This document shows, piece by piece, positions 1-7,409 of a stretch of 40,366 nucleotides of DNA. The stretch is from Pseudomonadota bacterium (GTDB lineage: Bacteria > Pseudomonadota > Gammaproteobacteria > GCA-001735895), in NCBI GenBank assembly GCA_022563685.1, contig JADFMY010000012.1:1-40366 (forward strand). Direction: 5' to 3'. Made by a program: the position numbers and the translations under genes. Positions within the stretch are counted from its first letter, which is position 1; every line of letters begins with the position of its first letter. A model generated the notes under the pieces. It ran no database searches, was not told the DNA's origin, and worked only from the letters and a program-made list of their open reading frames with translations.

Positions 1-415
1 CCATGTCGGCGCGACCCAGTAGCTGGGGTTTGAGAATGCCCATGACCTTGCCCATATCCCTGATCGACCCTGCGCCCGTGCTATTGATTGATTGATCTAC
101 GAGTTCGGCGATTTCGGCGTCCGCAAGGGCTTCCGGTAGATACGCCTTGATTATTTTCAGTTCTGCAGTTTCGATCGCGACGAGGTCGTCCCGCCCTGCG
201 TTGGAAAAATGCTCGATCGACTCGCGGCGTTGTTTGGTCATTTTATCGAGCACACTGGTAACGCGCGCGTCGTCCAGTTCGATTCTTTCATCAATTTCGA
301 TTTGATTAATTGCCGCCAGCATCAGCCGGATGACTAGAAGCCTTGCCTTATCGCCGCTTTTCATCGACAACGTCATGTCGGACCGGAGTCTGGACTTGAG
401 GGAGTCTTCGGGCAT
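1..415 (-). CDS. GatB/YqeY domain protein (3' end cut by window edge)
   Basis: The minus strand reads from an ATG at 415 (MPEDSLKSRLRSDM) off the left edge, giving 138 codons of a family that is usually about 150 residues. The segment GKVMGILKPQLLGRADM near the edge is the conserved C-terminal helix motif of the YqeY family, which resembles the tRNA-binding tail domain of the GatB amidotransferase subunit. The cellular role of stand-alone YqeY proteins is not settled. The gene starts 14 bp after the rpsU stop on the same strand, so the two are very likely co-transcribed; rpsU-yqeY pairing is common in gammaproteobacteria. Only the last few residues should be missing. Confidence 0.88.
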   Translation of the reverse strand, partial: MPEDSLKSRLRSDMTLSMKSGDKARLLVIRLMLAAINQIEIDERIELDDARVTSVLDKMTKQRRESIEHFSNAGRDDLVAIETAELKIIKAYLPEALADAEIAELVDQSINSTGAGSIRDMGKVMGILKPQLLGRADM

Positions 416-429
416 CGATGGAATGCCCT

Positions 430-645
430 TTAGTAAAGGCGTCTTCTGGTGCCGAAATCTTTGGAAATACGTTTGTAATTGCGTTTGACTGCTGCGGCCG
501 ATTTGCGCTTGCGTACCGAGGTCGGTTTTTCGTAATGCTGTCTGCGACGTGTCTCGGTTAAAACGCCCGCTTTTTCGCACGACCTTTTAAAGCGACGTAA
601 AGCGAAATCGAATGGTTCGTTGTCCTTTACTTTAACTGATGGCAT
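430..645 (-). CDS. rpsU: 30S ribosomal protein S21
   Basis: A 71-residue basic protein starting [19 protein letters not shown] and ending in an Arg-rich tail (GTRRRLY). Length and sequence are typical of S21, the small-subunit protein near the anti-Shine-Dalgarno region that helps select initiation sites. The open frame extends 30 codons upstream, but the conserved N-terminus MPSVK fixes the start at 645. It is divergent from tsaD and leads a short operon with the YqeY-family gene. In many gammaproteobacteria rpsU is followed by dnaG and rpoD; here YqeY follows directly and anything further lies outside the window. Confidence 0.97.
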   Translation of the reverse strand: MPSVKVKDNEPFDFALRRFKRSCEKAGVLTETRRRQHYEKPTSVRKRKSAAAVKRNYKRISKDFGTRRRLY

Positions 646-714
646 ATAAAAAATAGTCCGGATTTGTTGAATGTCTGACGACGGAAACTCCGCTGTGCCT
701 TTTAAGGCTGGACA

Positions 715-742
715 ATTATAAGGAGGCGATATCAAATATCAA
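715..742 (-). promoter_or_regulatory. Probable sigma-70 promoter of rpsU
   Basis: On the minus strand a TTGATA box (737-742) and a perfect TATAAT box (715-720) are separated by 16 bp. This would start transcription about 60 nt before the rpsU ATG. The boxes lie in the 137-bp gap shared with divergent tsaD. The call is by motif and spacing only. Confidence 0.65.
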
Positions 743-782
743 TTGCGAAACACAAATAAATCAGGTTTTTTGAAGGTTAAAA

Positions 783-1811
783 ATGAAAGTACTGGGGCTT
801 GAAAGCTCGTGTGACGAGACTGGAATAGCGATTTTTGATACCAATACGGGTCAAATGCGGCAAAGATTGTATTCGCAGATCGAACGGCATCGCGAATACG
901 GCGGGGTGGTTCCAGAGCTGGCGTCACGCGATCATGTGGTAAAGACGGCGCCGATGATCGGTGAATTATTAGACGAAATTGGCGGCGTCCAGGCGCTGGA
1001 CGCGATTGCCTATACGCGCGGGCCGGGGTTGATCGGAGCGTTGATGGTCGGTGCCAGTATTGCGCGGGGACTCGCCTGGGCACTGGAAAAGCCGGTCCTC
1101 GGTATCCATCACATGGAAGGCCATTTACTGGCACCCATGCTGGAGGATAATCCACCCGAGTTTCCATTTGTTGCGTTACTGGTTTCGGGTGGTCATACCC
1201 TGTTGGTCGATGCGCGCGCGATAGGCAATTACCGTATTCTCGGGGAATCGCTCGACGATGCGGTTGGTGAGGCTTTTGACAAGACCGCCAAACTACTTGA
1301 CCTGCCCTACCCGGGCGGCCCTTTGTTAGCCGCGCTGGCCGATAAAGTAGATGCGTCCCGATTTCAATTCCCCCGGCCGATGACCAATCGCCCGGGTCTG
1401 GATTTCAGCTTCAGCGGGTTGAAAACAGCCGCGCTTAATATTATCCATCAGCACAGTCCACTAGACGAAACCCTGAAGGGTGAAATCGCGTTCGCGTTTC
1501 AGCACGCGGTGGTCGATACCTTGCGCATCAAATGTAGCCGGGCAATCGACCAGACCGGATACTCGCGCCTGGTGGTCGCCGGCGGGGTGGGCGCTAATCG
1601 GCGACTGCGGCAGGTGCTGGAACGACTGGTACAGGAACGCGGCGCACAGGTATTTTTTCCGGCGCCTGAGTACTGTACCGATAACGGTGCGATGATTGCC
1701 TATGCGGGCGCACTTCGCCTGTCGGCGGGTGAGTGTGACAACAATGTGTTCAACGTATTACCCCGATGGTCGTTAGAGGATTTGGGAGAAGTGGCTGTTT
1801 GTGAGTTGTGA
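783..1811 (+). CDS. tsaD: tRNA N6-threonylcarbamoyladenosine synthase subunit TsaD
   Basis: The 342-residue protein is the ASKHA-fold subunit that transfers the threonylcarbamoyl group to A37 of ANN-decoding tRNAs, working with TsaB and TsaE in the cytoplasm. It opens with the family signature [19 protein letters not shown]. It carries the metal-binding HHMEGH motif (His110 and His114), the LLVSGGHT phosphate loop and a C-terminal [10 protein letters not shown] segment. Length is normal (about 340). The ATG at 783 follows a weak GAAGG site. It is convergent with plsY, with 20 bp between the stops. Confidence 0.98.
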   Translation: MKVLGLESSCDETGIAIFDTNTGQMRQRLYSQIERHREYGGVVPELASRDHVVKTAPMIGELLDEIGGVQALDAIAYTRGPGLIGALMVGASIARGLAWALEKPVLGIHHMEGHLLAPMLEDNPPEFPFVALLVSGGHTLLVDARAIGNYRILGESLDDAVGEAFDKTAKLLDLPYPGGPLLAALADKVDASRFQFPRPMTNRPGLDFSFSGLKTAALNIIHQHSPLDETLKGEIAFAFQHAVVDTLRIKCSRAIDQTGYSRLVVAGGVGANRRLRQVLERLVQERGAQVFFPAPEYCTDNGAMIAYAGALRLSAGECDNNVFNVLPRWSLEDLGEVAVCEL

Positions 1812-1831
1812 AACCGAAAGCCTCACCCTGA

Positions 1832-2419
1832 CTAAGATTCCTTACCCTGTAACAGTCGCTGAATATTGCTTTTATGGCGCCAGATCAGGATCCCCGACAT
1901 CAGGCTAAAAACCCCGGCGACTGCCAATGAGGCTTCCTGCCAGTAAATAAGAAATGGCAATGCGGTGAAGCTGATAATCGCGGCCAGCGATGAAATCCTG
2001 GAAACCCTGGCGAAAACCAACCAGTTGGTGATGATGATTATGCCGACTATCCAGTTAAATCCGACATTTACCGCCATTGCGGTGGCGACCCCTTTTCCGC
2101 CCTTGAAATTGAAGTAGAGCGGGAAACAGTGACCCAGAAACGCGCTAAGCCCGGTGAGTGCAATGATCAGGCGATTGTCAACCACCCACAGGGCAATTAA
2201 CACCGGAATCAGTCCCTTCAGACAATCGCCTAGGAGGGTGAAAAAGGCGGCTTTTTTGCCAGCGATACGCAGCACATTGGTCGCGCCTGGATTGTTTGAA
2301 CCATCGATCCTGGGGTCGGTAAACCCCATGAGCTTACTCAACAGGATCGCAGAAGACAAAGAGCCGAGCAGGTAGGCAAAAATTATCAGGCTGATCGATT
2401 CAATTGCAGGCATGGACAC
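1832..2419 (-). CDS. plsY: Glycerol-3-phosphate acyltransferase PlsY
   Basis: A 195-residue multi-pass inner-membrane enzyme that uses acyl-phosphate to acylate glycerol-3-phosphate, the first step of phospholipid synthesis. Conserved loops are visible: YLLGSLSSAILLSKLMG, the DPRIDGSNNPGATNVLR segment, and FKGGKGVATAMAV. Several hydrophobic spans separate them. A second ATG lies two codons downstream (2413), so the exact start is uncertain by two residues. It is divergent from bioH across a 77-bp gap. Confidence 0.96.
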   Translation of the reverse strand: MSMPAIESISLIIFAYLLGSLSSAILLSKLMGFTDPRIDGSNNPGATNVLRIAGKKAAFFTLLGDCLKGLIPVLIALWVVDNRLIIALTGLSAFLGHCFPLYFNFKGGKGVATAMAVNVGFNWIVGIIIITNWLVFARVSRISSLAAIISFTALPFLIYWQEASLAVAGVFSLMSGILIWRHKSNIQRLLQGKES

Positions 2420-2496
2420 GATGGACGGAGTTGTATTTCAGGTAGTGACCCGGCACTCTATCAGAATCTTTATTATTTGGCAGCAGACATTATTTG

Positions 2497-3264
2497 ATGA
2501 CAAATGATTTGTCGGTGACCTGTAGTGGCGAAGGTGAGGCATTAATACTGTTACACGGATGGGGTATGAATGCCTCGGTTTTCGGGCCGCTGTGTGAAAT
2601 TTTGAATAGACATAATCGAATCTATCGCGTCGATTTGCCAGGATATGGCGGCAGTCGCTGGAATACGGCGCTTTCGTTTGAAGACCAGGCTGCACAGATT
2701 GCGACACAAATTCCGCGGGGAATTTTGATCGGCTGGTCAATGGGGGGGCTTTATGCGACCGAAATGCTAAGACAGAACCCTGACCAGTTTGAAGGTCTGA
2801 TTCTGATATCCAGTAACCCCTGTTTTGTACAAAGACCGGATTGGTCCTGTGCGGTAAAACAGGCGGTGTTCGATGATTTTGCCAGGGATTTAGATAAGGG
2901 TTGGGCAGCGACCATACGACGATTTCTCTCGCTGCAAATGCATGGCCACAAAAATGCCCGCCAGTTAATCCGCGACCTGATGGTTCAGATTCAGGAGGCT
3001 GGGGAGCCCGATGTTCAGGCGCTCAAATTTGGTCTCGATTTACTCAAGAATATAGATGCTCGCCCGATTTTGGCCGACTGCGAAATACCGATTCAAATGA
3101 TACTCGGTCAACACGATGCGCTGATACCATCCAGCCTCGCAAAAGAAATCGGTAAAGTTAATGAAAGGATTCAGGTAGAATCTATCGCCACCGCAGCGCA
3201 TGCGCCAATTTTATCGCATACCGAGCAAATTGCTTCGATGATCGTGCGCGATAAAACTGGATAA
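2497..3264 (+). CDS. bioH: Pimeloyl-ACP methyl ester esterase BioH
   Basis: A 255-residue alpha/beta hydrolase. It carries the oxyanion segment LLHGWGMN near residue 18 and the nucleophile elbow IGWSMGG with Ser81. A later Asp sits in LGQHDALIP and the catalytic His in ATAAHAPILSH. In biotin synthesis BioH removes the methyl ester that BioC adds, releasing pimeloyl-ACP; the adjacent bioC supports this over a generic esterase. A TTG codon sits directly before the chosen ATG (2494), so initiation could be one codon earlier. No strong ribosome site is seen. Confidence 0.93.
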   Translation: MTNDLSVTCSGEGEALILLHGWGMNASVFGPLCEILNRHNRIYRVDLPGYGGSRWNTALSFEDQAAQIATQIPRGILIGWSMGGLYATEMLRQNPDQFEGLILISSNPCFVQRPDWSCAVKQAVFDDFARDLDKGWAATIRRFLSLQMHGHKNARQLIRDLMVQIQEAGEPDVQALKFGLDLLKNIDARPILADCEIPIQMILGQHDALIPSSLAKEIGKVNERIQVESIATAAHAPILSHTEQIASMIVRDKTG

Positions 3265-3290
3265 TTTACCCTACACATATAAAGGTTTCG

Positions 3291-4103
3291 TTGTTGGACT
3301 TGTTAAACCTACCTCGGCTCGACAAAGCCGCTGTTAAAAAATCATTCAATCGTGCGGCTAAAAGTTACAATCGTGCGGCTATATTGCAAGAAGAAGTATT
3401 AACAAGGCTTTTGCAGCGGCTCGGCTATATCCGCTACTCGCCCACCACTATTATCGATATCGGCTGTGGCACCGGGCGTGCCGTAGAAGGGCTGCAAAAG
3501 AAATATCCGAAGAGCGATATCGTGAGCCTGGATCTAGCCTTTTCGATGTTACAGCAAACTAGAAAACGCTACGGCCTGTTTCGTAAAAAACGCCTGGTGA
3601 ATGCGGATATGGAACACATGCCTTTCGCCGACGGCAGTTTCGACCTGCTGTTTTCAAACCTGGCATTGCAATGGATTAACGATTTTCGCGGAACCCTGGG
3701 GGAAATGGCGCGCATTGGTCGCAGCGGTGGATTGCTGATGTTCACCACATTTGGTCCGGCGACCCTGACCGAACTGCGCGAAAGCTGGCAGGCCATCGAT
3801 CCCGGGCCACATGTGCATCAGTTTATCGATATGCACGACATTGGAGACGCGTTAATGGCGACAGGTTTTTCGCAGCCGGTGGTTGATTCTGAAACCATGC
3901 GGCTCGAATATGGAAGTTTTCTCCAGGTGCTGGAAGATTTGAAAAATATTGGTTCGAGTAACGCGGATAAAAGCAGAAGCCGCGGACTCATGACGCCATC
4001 GAAACTCAACCGGCTCGAACAGGCCTATCGGCAGAAGGGTTACCAGCAGGAGAAATTTATCGCGAGTTACGAAGTTATTTATGGGCACGCCTGGTTGCCC
4101 TAG
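3291..4103 (+). CDS. bioC: Malonyl-ACP O-methyltransferase BioC
   Basis: A 270-residue SAM-dependent methyltransferase that primes pimelate synthesis by methylating malonyl-ACP. The N-terminus DKAAVKKSFNRAAKSYN is the BioC signature, followed by SAM motif I IIDIGCGTGRA and the acidic LDLAFSM motif. No ATG lies upstream of the signature, so the start must be a TTG. The TTG at 3291 has AAAGG six bases before it, and a second TTG is at 3294. It lies 26 bp after bioH and is surely in the same operon. The stop codon TAG (4101-4103) is part of a hairpin repeat found again at 29345-29374. Confidence 0.95.
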   Translation: MLDLLNLPRLDKAAVKKSFNRAAKSYNRAAILQEEVLTRLLQRLGYIRYSPTTIIDIGCGTGRAVEGLQKKYPKSDIVSLDLAFSMLQQTRKRYGLFRKKRLVNADMEHMPFADGSFDLLFSNLALQWINDFRGTLGEMARIGRSGGLLMFTTFGPATLTELRESWQAIDPGPHVHQFIDMHDIGDALMATGFSQPVVDSETMRLEYGSFLQVLEDLKNIGSSNADKSRSRGLMTPSKLNRLEQAYRQKGYQQEKFIASYEVIYGHAWLP

Positions 4104-4254
4104 GGAAGGTCTGATTTATTCAGGCCTTCCCGCAGTACATGGATGTGCTGCCAAAATCGATGCCGCTAAGGCATTGATTTTGTGAGATAAATGAAAATCG
4201 CATTTTTCGTTTGTCGTCCTCTGAGAATTCATGGATGAATTATTCAGAGGTTCC
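4101..4254. repeat. MITE-like element with hairpin ends, about 154 bp
   Basis: The gap between bioC and the DUF2909 gene is almost filled by a structured non-coding block. Its left end (4103-4131) is a hairpin with 12-bp arms, one T-G wobble and a 5-base loop. Its right end has an imperfect hairpin, 4218-4232 against 4235-4250. Read inward, the two outer ends match at 15 of 19 positions (4104-4122 against the complement of 4236-4254), so the block has terminal inverted repeats. It encodes no protein. The left 30 bp recur inverted at 29345-29374. I infer a miniature mobile or REP-like element; no target duplication was established. Confidence 0.55.
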
Positions 4255-4262
4255 ATACGTAC

Positions 4263-4487
4263 TTACCCAGGGGGCGCTGGAGGCAATAGCCCGTGCGGTT
4301 GAATCCATCCCATCAGGAAAGATACGACCAGTATTACGAAAGCGACGATCGATAGTATAATCCGATAGGTCAGGAATTTAACGGTACGATCCGTTTCGCC
4401 ACGATCCTTGATCAGGCTGAACATCCCTGCCCCGAGACTCAGCACAATAAGCAACAGTAAAAACAGAAGGATGAATTTTATAACCAT
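4263..4487 (-). CDS. DUF2909 small twin-membrane protein
   Basis: A 74-residue protein starting MVIKFILLFLLLLIV. It has two hydrophobic spans (about 2-24 and 40-62) separated by a charged loop KDRGETDRTVKFLTYR, and a Pro-rich tail. This matches the DUF2909 twin-transmembrane family often seen in gammaproteobacterial cytochrome oxidase clusters next to SURF1. Its function is unknown. The frame is open 69 codons further upstream, but that extension is basic, lies over the SURF1 start region and has no family resemblance, so the ATG at 4487 is preferred. Here it is divergent from SURF1. Confidence 0.8.
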   Translation of the reverse strand: MVIKFILLFLLLLIVLSLGAGMFSLIKDRGETDRTVKFLTYRIILSIVAFVILVVSFLMGWIQPHGLLPPAPPG

Positions 4488-4560
4488 GTGCGATGCTATT
4501 ACAGGGGTCGAAGCCGAACGGGTGCGTTGCCAGTTTAGCCGATGATGCCAGTAACGCGAT

Positions 4561-5277
4561 ATGACTATTTTTAATCGGAACTTCGAACCAGGCTGGCTGA
4601 TGACATTCCTGACAGCCTTTGGGCTGTTGATCTTTATTTCCCTGGGAATGTGGCAGTTAGAACGAGCAGCATTCAAAGAGGCGGTAAAATACAAGTTTGA
4701 AACCCGACTCGCAGCCGACTTCCGGCTTTTCGATGCACGCGAAACGCTAATCGATATCGAATATCAAAAGTTGATATTGCGTGGCCGCTACGATATCAGT
4801 CGATCCATGTTACTCGATAACCAGTTGTTACAGGGCAGGGCGGGTTATCACGTGCTGTCTCCCTTTATTTTATCGGGAAGTGACAAAATCGTGTTGGTTG
4901 ACCGTGGGTGGGTTGCACCAGGACCTAGCCGAGAAACTTTACCGGCGATCGAAGTTCCCGCGGTAATGGACCGGGTCAGGGGTATTGCGAGCGTGCCGGA
5001 CACGGGCGGGTTTCGTCTTGGTGAAGTGTCGCTGCAGGGAATCTGGCCACAGTTGATACCATTTATCGATATTGACGCAATGCAGTCGCAATTCGACAAT
5101 CGGCTGTTACCACTGGTTTTGTGGCTGGCACCGGAACAGGCGGGGTATTATAAACGCCATTGGAATCCAGCCTGGGAAAACCCCGAAAGGAGTCGAGCCT
5201 ACGCTGTGCAGTGGTTTGCTTTCGCGCTCATCGCGGGCGTTTTATATATTGTTTTGAATTTACGGAAACAGGAATGA
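4561..5277 (+). CDS. SURF1-family cytochrome oxidase assembly protein
   Basis: A 238-residue inner-membrane protein with the SURF1 layout. The N-terminal span about 12-30 ends in GMWQLERA, a family hallmark. A periplasmic domain follows, with LILRGRYD and VLVDRGWVAPG, and then a C-terminal span (about 215-234) after HWNPAWENPERSRAYAVQW. SURF1 proteins help insert heme a into subunit I of the oxidase. The stop TGA overlaps the ATG of the next gene (ATGA), implying translational coupling. Confidence 0.94.
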   Translation: MTIFNRNFEPGWLMTFLTAFGLLIFISLGMWQLERAAFKEAVKYKFETRLAADFRLFDARETLIDIEYQKLILRGRYDISRSMLLDNQLLQGRAGYHVLSPFILSGSDKIVLVDRGWVAPGPSRETLPAIEVPAVMDRVRGIASVPDTGGFRLGEVSLQGIWPQLIPFIDIDAMQSQFDNRLLPLVLWLAPEQAGYYKRHWNPAWENPERSRAYAVQWFAFALIAGVLYIVLNLRKQE

Positions 5278-5873
5278 TCGAGGACAACAAAAGTCAGTGG
5301 CACCGTATCAAGCTTCTCGCATTGATAGCGGTTTTTCTGGCGCCGTTTGTCGGAGGCTGGTTGGCGCTGTACGTATTTGAACTCAGGCCGGAAAGCAAGA
5401 ACTACGGGAGCCTGGTTCAACCACCCCTTAAAGTGAAATGGCCAGTACTGAATTCTTTATCCGGGGAGCAATACTCAGATGGATTCGGCAAGAAGTGGAC
5501 GTTCCTGATGTTCACGCGCGCGATCTGTACCGAGCAATGTCGCTCGAACCTTTACTATATGCGTCAAATCAGAACCCTGCTTGGCCGTAATACACGCCGC
5601 TTGCAGAATGTGCTGATCAGTGCCGTTCCGATCGGCGCAGAGCTGGAAGCCTTGTTGCTCGACTATCCCAGTCTTGTAGTGATCGATAACTTCGACAACG
5701 AAGCCCTGTACTCGCAATTCCAAGCCGCGGATATGGAAGGAGTCGGATCGACTCCTCGGCTTTACCTGGTAGACCCGGATCAAAATTACATGATGCATTA
5801 CCCGGCTCAGAGCGATCAGAATCGGATTCTGGAGGATATTCGAAAGTTGATGAAGCTGTCACAGATCGGATAA
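5274..5873 (+). CDS. SCO-like thioredoxin-fold membrane protein
   Basis: A 199-residue protein beginning MIEDNKSQWHR with one membrane span (about 12-35) and a periplasmic thioredoxin-like domain. A CxxxC pair, Cys85 and Cys89 in AICTEQC, occupies the place of the SCO copper/redox motif. In SCO1 the third copper ligand is a His just before the final YLxDPDG strand. The equivalent stretch here (GVGSTPRLYLVDPD, about 156-169) has no His. The gene is therefore probably an oxidase assembly thiol protein with altered or no copper binding. It is translationally coupled to SURF1; the usual next gene, ctaA, is missing. Confidence 0.8.
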   Translation: MIEDNKSQWHRIKLLALIAVFLAPFVGGWLALYVFELRPESKNYGSLVQPPLKVKWPVLNSLSGEQYSDGFGKKWTFLMFTRAICTEQCRSNLYYMRQIRTLLGRNTRRLQNVLISAVPIGAELEALLLDYPSLVVIDNFDNEALYSQFQAADMEGVGSTPRLYLVDPDQNYMMHYPAQSDQNRILEDIRKLMKLSQIG

Positions 5874-5897
5874 TAAAAGATGGGATAATAAAAGATG
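5868..5897 (+). repeat. Short tandem repeat, 2 x 15 bp plus partial third copy
   Basis: Two perfect tandem copies of GGATAATAAAAGATG occupy 5868-5882 and 5883-5897, followed by a degenerate third copy (GGATGATAATAA). The first copy contains the stop codon of the SCO-like gene. The repeat sits where ctaA is expected in comparable clusters. Origin by slippage is likely; no function is evident. Confidence 0.85.
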
Positions 5898-5991
5898 GGA
5901 TGATAATAACCCTTGCAACAGTGGTTTGATTCCAATAGGGAATGACTGTATAAAGATCGCCTCCTCGAGAATTAGAAAATATATCTTCGAC

Positions 5992-6894
5992 ATGATTACC
6001 CTGTCATTAGCCAGCTGGTCACAGTATTACCAATTGACCAAACCCAAGGTCGTTTTTCTGATCGTCTTTACCGCGATGGTTGGCATGTTACTGGCATCCG
6101 ATGGGCTCGTACCACTGGATATTTTTGTATTTGGATTATTGGGGATTGGGCTGGCCGCAGCGTCGGGTGCGGCGATTAATCACGTGGTCGACGAGCACAT
6201 CGATCGCATCATGGAGCGAACCAGGAATCGACCACTCGCCAGTGGCGATCTGGACCAAAAAAGCGCAATCACGTTTGCGCTTTCGATTGGTGCTCTGGGA
6301 ATTTTACTGTTAGTTATTTTTGTTAATACACTAACCGCAATATTGACCTTCTTCTCGCTGGTCGGATATGCGCTGATCTATACCATGTATCTGAAGCGTG
6401 CGACACCGCAAAATATTGTGCTCGGCGGTGCGGCCGGAGCGGCGCCACCGCTGTTGGGTTGGACCGCGGTTACCGGACAGGTAGAAACCGAGGCCCTGTT
6501 ATTGTTTTTAATCATTTTCATCTGGACCCCGCCACATTTCTGGGCTCTGGCGATCCGCCGCCGCGAAGAGTATGCGAAGGCCGGTATTCCGATGTTACCG
6601 GTTACCCACGGGGTGCATTTCACCAAGATTCAGATACTGCTGTACACGATATTGTTGTTTGTCGTGACCATGATGCCGTTTTTGATTCACATGAGCGGCC
6701 TGATCTATCTGGCGGGTGCGGTATCACTGGGCGTGGGTTTCCTCTACTACGCGATTAAATTGTATCGGGAAAAGGAGCCAGATGTGATCGCGATGAAAAC
6801 CTTCGGGTACTCAATTTTCTATTTGAGCCTGCTGTTTGCATTCCTGCTCGTCGATCACTATGCCCGGTTGTTTATCCGCGGATATTTGCTTTAA
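5992..6894 (+). CDS. ctaB: Protoheme IX farnesyltransferase (heme O synthase)
   Basis: A 300-residue UbiA-type prenyltransferase with about nine hydrophobic spans, which attaches a farnesyl group to heme b to make heme O. The first Asp-rich motif is NHVVDEHIDRIMERTRNRPL; the second conserved loop is TPPHFWALAIRRREEYAKAG. The frame is open from a TTG at 5926, but the ATG at 5992 (MITLSLASWSQYYQLTKPK) gives the normal N-terminus. The 118-bp gap from the previous gene holds the short tandem repeat and nothing else recognisable. Confidence 0.97.
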   Translation: MITLSLASWSQYYQLTKPKVVFLIVFTAMVGMLLASDGLVPLDIFVFGLLGIGLAAASGAAINHVVDEHIDRIMERTRNRPLASGDLDQKSAITFALSIGALGILLLVIFVNTLTAILTFFSLVGYALIYTMYLKRATPQNIVLGGAAGAAPPLLGWTAVTGQVETEALLLFLIIFIWTPPHFWALAIRRREEYAKAGIPMLPVTHGVHFTKIQILLYTILLFVVTMMPFLIHMSGLIYLAGAVSLGVGFLYYAIKLYREKEPDVIAMKTFGYSIFYLSLLFAFLLVDHYARLFIRGYLL

Positions 6895-6994
6895 AAGCAG
6901 AAACGACCGGTTGAATAAATTCGACCCTTGTTTTACCAATTCTATCAGGAGAAGGGCCTCATTTTTGGTGGGTAGCCGAGGTGATGGCAGGCAG

Positions 6995-7225
6995 CTAACT
7001 CCCCGAAAACTTCATCACCATCTGCACCACCGCTACCAGGGTGCAAATAAAAGCCAACCCAAACAATAATCCGATCAGGATAAATTGAGAGATTTTGCCG
7101 TGCCTGAAATCACGCTCGCGATCGGCATTGCTTTGCACGCCGATGAATGCCTACAGGGTCCTCAGGAGTAATTGCCGGAATGTGATTCGAGCTGTTTCTT
7201 CGCCGTCTTCGGCCGAATTTTTCAC
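6995..7225 (-). pseudogene. DUF2970 membrane protein interrupted by an in-frame TAG
   Basis: On the minus strand a GTG at 7225, preceded by AGGAG nine bases upstream, opens a frame reading VKNSAEDGEETARITFRQ. It continues to LLLRTL, then hits TAG at 7151-7153. It resumes in the same frame as AFIGVQSNADRERDF, followed by a membrane span (FILIGLLFGLAFICTLVAVV) and a TAG stop at 6995-6997. GVQSNxxRERDF plus one C-terminal span is the DUF2970 signature, a small protein typical of oxidase clusters. A single C-to-T change (CAG to TAG) would explain the break. The ctaB and DUF2970 ends converge; 6895-6994 and 7226-7409 hold nothing else I recognise. Confidence 0.75.
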
Positions 7226-7409
7226 GGACTTTAGCTCCTGGTATGGTGTAACATTACTAGAGCGGATCTGTTCTGGTGATATGGCTGGACTGGACGCCGG
7301 ATAAAAAGCAATATTGTAAATCAATATCCTTAGCGATTTGGTAACGGCATGCTTGAGACCGCAGTAATGGGCGGTAAGCCGTGGATAAGGCGTGAATTGG
7401 GGGATAAGA

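Noticed and set aside
739-1811. Long antisense and alternative-frame open stretches over tsaD
   Set aside because: They are shadows of the tsaD codons, with no recognisable protein features.
4488-4694. Open extension upstream of the DUF2909 start, antisense over the SURF1 5' end
   Set aside because: It has no family resemblance and overlaps the real SURF1 start region; the short form matches the family.
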